Assembly (NCBI GenBank): GCA_020852035.1 | Contig: JADZBR010000057.1 | Location: forward strand, 1 to 16,296 | Reading direction: 5' to 3' | DNA length: 16,296 nt | DNA from: Caulobacteraceae bacterium | GTDB taxonomy: Bacteria > Pseudomonadota > Alphaproteobacteria > Caulobacterales > Caulobacteraceae | In this document: one piece after another, positions 13,556-16,296 of the stretch | Numbering within the stretch: the stretch's first letter is position 1 | Layout of the letters: every line of letters begins with the position of its first letter | Made by a program: the position numbers and the translations under genes | Notes under the pieces: generated by a model | What the model was told of the DNA's origin: nothing | The model's database searches: none | The model's input: the letters and a program-made list of their open reading frames with translations, nothing else

Positions 13556-14934
13556 TGCGCCCTCTCGCCGCCTCGGCCGCCGCCCTGGCGCTCGCCGCCT
13601 GCGCGGTCGGCCCGGACTACCAGCACCCGACGCCCGAGCCGACCGCCGCCGGCGCCTTCGTCTCCGGCGGCGGCGCGGCCTTCAGCCCCGCCGAGCCGCA
13701 GGGCGACTGGTGGCGCCTGTTCGACAGCCCGTCCCTCGACGCCCTGGTCGCCGAGGCCCTGGCCGCCAACAAGGACATCGCGGTGGCCGCCGCCAACCTG
13801 CAGCAGGTGCGCGCCCAACTCCGCGAGACCCGCGCCCAGCGCCTGCCCTCGACGAGCGTGAGCGCCGCCGCCCAGCGGGCGCGTCAGCAGAGCCTCGCCA
13901 CCGGCGACTTCGACGAGACCAGCCTCTACTCGGCCGGCCTCGATGCCTCCTACGAAGTCGACTTCTTCGGCCGGGTGAGCCGCTCCATCGAGGCCGCCCG
14001 CGCCGACCGCGACGCCGCCCAGGCGGCGGTGGACGTCACCCGCATCGCCGTCGCCGCCGAGACCGCCAGAGCCTTCGCCGACGCCTGCGCCTTCAACGCC
14101 CGCATCGCCGTGGCCCGCCGCAGCCTCGACCTGCAGCAGCAGACCTTCGACCTCACCCGGCGCCAACTGGAAGCCGGCCGCGGGACGGGCCTCGACACCG
14201 CCCGCGCCGCCGCCCTGCTGGAGACCACCCGCGCCTCCCTCCCCCCGCTGGAGGCGCAGCGCGACGGCGCCCTCTTCCGCCTCGCCGTCCTCACCGGCAA
14301 GCCGCCGGCCGAGGCGCCGCGGGAGGCCCGCGCCTGCCAGACGATCCCGCAGGTCGCCAGCGTCATCCCGACCGGCGACGGCGCTGGCCTGCTGCAACGC
14401 CGTCCGGACGTGCGCCAGGCCGAACGTCGTCTGGCCGCCGCCACAGCGCGCATCGGCGTCGCCACCACCTCGCTCTACCCGCAGGTGACGCTGGGCGGCT
14501 CCATCGGGACCTCGGCGGTCCGCGCCGGCGATCTCGGCGACGACTTCACCTTCAGCGTCGGCCCGCTGATCAGCTGGAGCTTCCCCAACCTCTTCGCCGC
14601 CAAGGCCCGCGTGGCCCAAGCGGGCGCGGCGGCGGACGCGGCCCTGGCGAGCTTCGAGCAGGCCAATCTGGTCGCCCTGCAGGAGACCGAGACGGCGCTC
14701 ACCAGCTACGCCCGCGAACTCGACCGCCGGGCGGCCTTGCGCCGCGCCGCCGAACAGAGCGGCCGGGCGGCCCAGCTCGCCCGCCTGCGCTTCGACGCCG
14801 GCGCCGACAGTTTCCTGAGCGTGCTCGACGCCGAGCGCACCCGCGCCGACCTCGACGCCCAGCTGGCGGCCTCGGACGCGCAGGTGACGACCAACCAGAT
14901 CGCTGTCTTCAAGGCCCTCGGCGGCGGCTGGTGA
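13555..14934 (+). CDS. Outer-membrane efflux lipoprotein, NodT/OprM family
   Basis: 459-aa outer-membrane channel of the tripartite pump. Lipoprotein signal: residues 1-16, with LAAC and Cys16 as the lipidation site, then VGPDYQHP, typical of this family. WWRLFDSPSLDALVAEAL at 52-69 begins the first repeat; RRPDVRQAERRLAAATARIG and ATTSLYPQVTLGGSIG mark the second. The Ala/Gln/Glu-rich segments between are the coiled-coil alpha-barrel helices. AAGGAG (13539-13544) lies 10 nt before ATG 13555 and 7 nt before an in-frame GTG at 13552. Either could start it, with GTGA or TGATG overlapping the permease stop. It is co-transcribed and translationally coupled with the pump. Confidence 0.94.
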   Translation: MRPLAASAAALALAACAVGPDYQHPTPEPTAAGAFVSGGGAAFSPAEPQGDWWRLFDSPSLDALVAEALAANKDIAVAAANLQQVRAQLRETRAQRLPSTSVSAAAQRARQQSLATGDFDETSLYSAGLDASYEVDFFGRVSRSIEAARADRDAAQAAVDVTRIAVAAETARAFADACAFNARIAVARRSLDLQQQTFDLTRRQLEAGRGTGLDTARAAALLETTRASLPPLEAQRDGALFRLAVLTGKPPAEAPREARACQTIPQVASVIPTGDGAGLLQRRPDVRQAERRLAAATARIGVATTSLYPQVTLGGSIGTSAVRAGDLGDDFTFSVGPLISWSFPNLFAAKARVAQAGAAADAALASFEQANLVALQETETALTSYARELDRRAALRRAAEQSGRAAQLARLRFDAGADSFLSVLDAERTRADLDAQLAASDAQVTTNQIAVFKALGGGW

Positions 14935-15010
14935 CGCAACGGCGCCCCGCACGCCGTCTTGCCAACGCTGTCGAACCCGTGCGCCAATGGACGCAAGGGA
15001 GTGAGTGAAG

Positions 15011-16296
15011 ATGGCCGATGGTCACGTGGATGTCCTGGCGGGCAAGCGAACACTGGCGCGTCAGCGCGCCTATGAGGTTCCGATCGAGGAGCTGAACCCG
15101 GCCCGGGCCTCGGCCTTCCGGGACGACGCCCACTGGGCCTACTTCGAACGCCTGCGGGCCGAAGACCCGGTCCACTACACCCCCGACAGCAACTACGGGG
15201 CCTTCTGGTCGATCACGAAATACAACGACATCGTGGCGGTGGACTCCAACCACGGCGCCTTCTCCTCGGCCAGCGGCATCACCCTGAACCCCAAGCTGAG
15301 CGCCCTGCCGCCGGAGGCGCAGTTGCGGCTGGCGCGCCGGGGCGCGCCGAGCTTCATCGGCATGGACCCGCCGGACCACGACACCCAGCGCAAGACCGTC
15401 AGCCCCGCCGTGGCGCCGGCCCGGCTGCACGAGATGGGCCCGCAGATCCGCGAGCGCGCCGGCCTGATCCTCGACAGCCTGCCGATCGGCGAGCCCTTCG
15501 ACTGGGTCGACCTGGTGTCGAAGGAGCTCACCACCATGACGCTCGCGACCCTGTTCGACTTCCCGTTCGACGAACGGCGCAAGCTGACCTTCTGGTCGGA
15601 CACCCTGACAACGGCGCCAGGGCACGGCCCGGTCGCCACCTACGAGGAGCAGCGCGACGCCATCGCCGAGTGCCGCGACTACTTCGTGCGGTTGTGGAAC
15701 CAGCGGGTCGATGCGCCGCCGCGGGGCGACCTGATCTCGCTGCTGGCGCACGGCGAGGCGACGCGGGACTGCACGATGGACGAGTACTTCTCGAACATCA
15801 CCCTGCTGATCATCGGCGGCAACGACACCACGCGGAACACCATCTCCGGCTCGATCTTCGCCCTGAACCGCTTTCCCGAACAGTACGACAAGCTGCGCGC
15901 CGACCCCGGCCTGATCCCCTCGATGGTCTCCGAAACCATCCGCTGGCAGACCCCGCTGGCCCACATGTCGCGGGTTGCGCTGGAGGACGTGGAGATCGGC
16001 GGCAAAACCATCAAGAAGGGCGACAAGGTGGTCATGTGGTATGTCTCGGGGAACCGCGACGACACCGTCATCGACCGGCCCAACGACTACATCATCGACC
16101 GCGAGCGGCCGCGCCAGCACGTCTCCTTCGGCTTCGGCATCCACCGTTGCGTGGGCAATCGCCTCGCCGAGCTGCAGCTGACCATCATCTGGGAAGAGAT
16201 CCTCAAGCGCTTCCCGCAGGTGCGCCTGCTGGAGGAGCCCAAGCGCAGCTACTCGATCTTCGTGAAGGGCTACGAGACCATGAAGGTGCTGATCCC
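15011..16296 (+). CDS. CYP153-family cytochrome P450 (alkane hydroxylase type), cut at the right edge
   Basis: 428 codons are present and the frame is still open at the window edge; comparison with CYP153 proteins suggests only a few residues are missing. Soluble heme-thiolate monooxygenase. Oxygen-activation helix I: LLIIGGNDTTRN at 265-276 (Asp272, Thr273). ExxR: Glu308-Thr-Ile-Arg311. Heme-binding loop FGFGIHRCVGNRLA with Cys380. CYP153 hallmarks: DPVHYTPDSNYGAFWSITKY, IGMDPPDHDTQRKTV, ETIRWQTPLAHMSR, MWYVSGNRDD and the C-terminal FVKGYETMKVL. Known members hydroxylate the terminal carbon of medium-chain alkanes, fatty acids or related compounds using a ferredoxin and a reductase; neither partner is in the window. 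AGGGAG lies about 10 nt before the ATG. The 76-bp gap after the efflux operon has no terminator I could see, so read-through is possible. Confidence 0.93.
   Translation, partial: MADGHVDVLAGKRTLARQRAYEVPIEELNPARASAFRDDAHWAYFERLRAEDPVHYTPDSNYGAFWSITKYNDIVAVDSNHGAFSSASGITLNPKLSALPPEAQLRLARRGAPSFIGMDPPDHDTQRKTVSPAVAPARLHEMGPQIRERAGLILDSLPIGEPFDWVDLVSKELTTMTLATLFDFPFDERRKLTFWSDTLTTAPGHGPVATYEEQRDAIAECRDYFVRLWNQRVDAPPRGDLISLLAHGEATRDCTMDEYFSNITLLIIGGNDTTRNTISGSIFALNRFPEQYDKLRADPGLIPSMVSETIRWQTPLAHMSRVALEDVEIGGKTIKKGDKVVMWYVSGNRDDTVIDRPNDYIIDRERPRQHVSFGFGIHRCVGNRLAELQLTIIWEEILKRFPQVRLLEEPKRSYSIFVKGYETMKVLI

Noticed and set aside
16260..16296. P450 gene lacking a stop codon
   Set aside because: This is the window boundary, not a truncation. 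The visible C-terminus already matches the last conserved CYP153 segment.

Overview
The window is GC-rich, densely packed bacterial DNA. Codon use, operon architecture (nasT-nasS ahead of the nitrate genes), a DUF3297 protein, a TetR-controlled RND pump and a CYP153 P450 all fit an alphaproteobacterium, most likely of the Caulobacter/Phenylobacterium type. The genus is inference from gene content and style, not from a marker gene. No rRNA, tRNA, CRISPR array, insertion sequence or prophage is visible. The longest stretches without a gene are about 220 bases, and both are described below.

Region 1 (1-6208, all on the minus strand) is a nitrate/nitrite assimilation cluster. In transcription order it holds nasT (ANTAR antiterminator), nasS (nitrate sensor), a hairpin-rich leader, a NarK-type nitrate/nitrite transporter, nirB and nirD (NAD(P)H nitrite reductase), and the first 141 codons of nasA (assimilatory nitrate reductase), which runs off the left edge. 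NarK imports nitrate, NasA reduces it to nitrite and NirBD reduces nitrite to ammonium. In characterised relatives NasS holds NasT inactive until nitrate binds; free NasT then binds leader RNA and prevents termination. The genes are tightly coupled (GTGA or ATGA overlaps, 2-nt gaps). NasT here appears to lack the usual phospho-acceptor aspartate.

Region 2 (6209-8457) is a set of small, unrelated housekeeping genes. It holds an Arg-rich secreted RcnB-family protein with a strong terminator, a DUF454 membrane protein and a DUF3297 protein (all minus strand), then a GNAT acetyltransferase on the plus strand.

Region 3 (8458-14934) is a tripartite efflux operon with its divergent TetR repressor. 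Two operator-like dyads 42 bp apart flank the predicted promoter. The adaptor and the RND permease lie in one uninterrupted reading frame of 1461 codons. This is either a true fusion or a lost stop codon, and it is the most unusual thing in the window. An outer-membrane lipoprotein factor of the NodT/OprM type follows.

Region 4 (15011 to the right edge) is a CYP153-family cytochrome P450 (alkane terminal hydroxylase type). It is almost complete, cut a few residues before its expected end.
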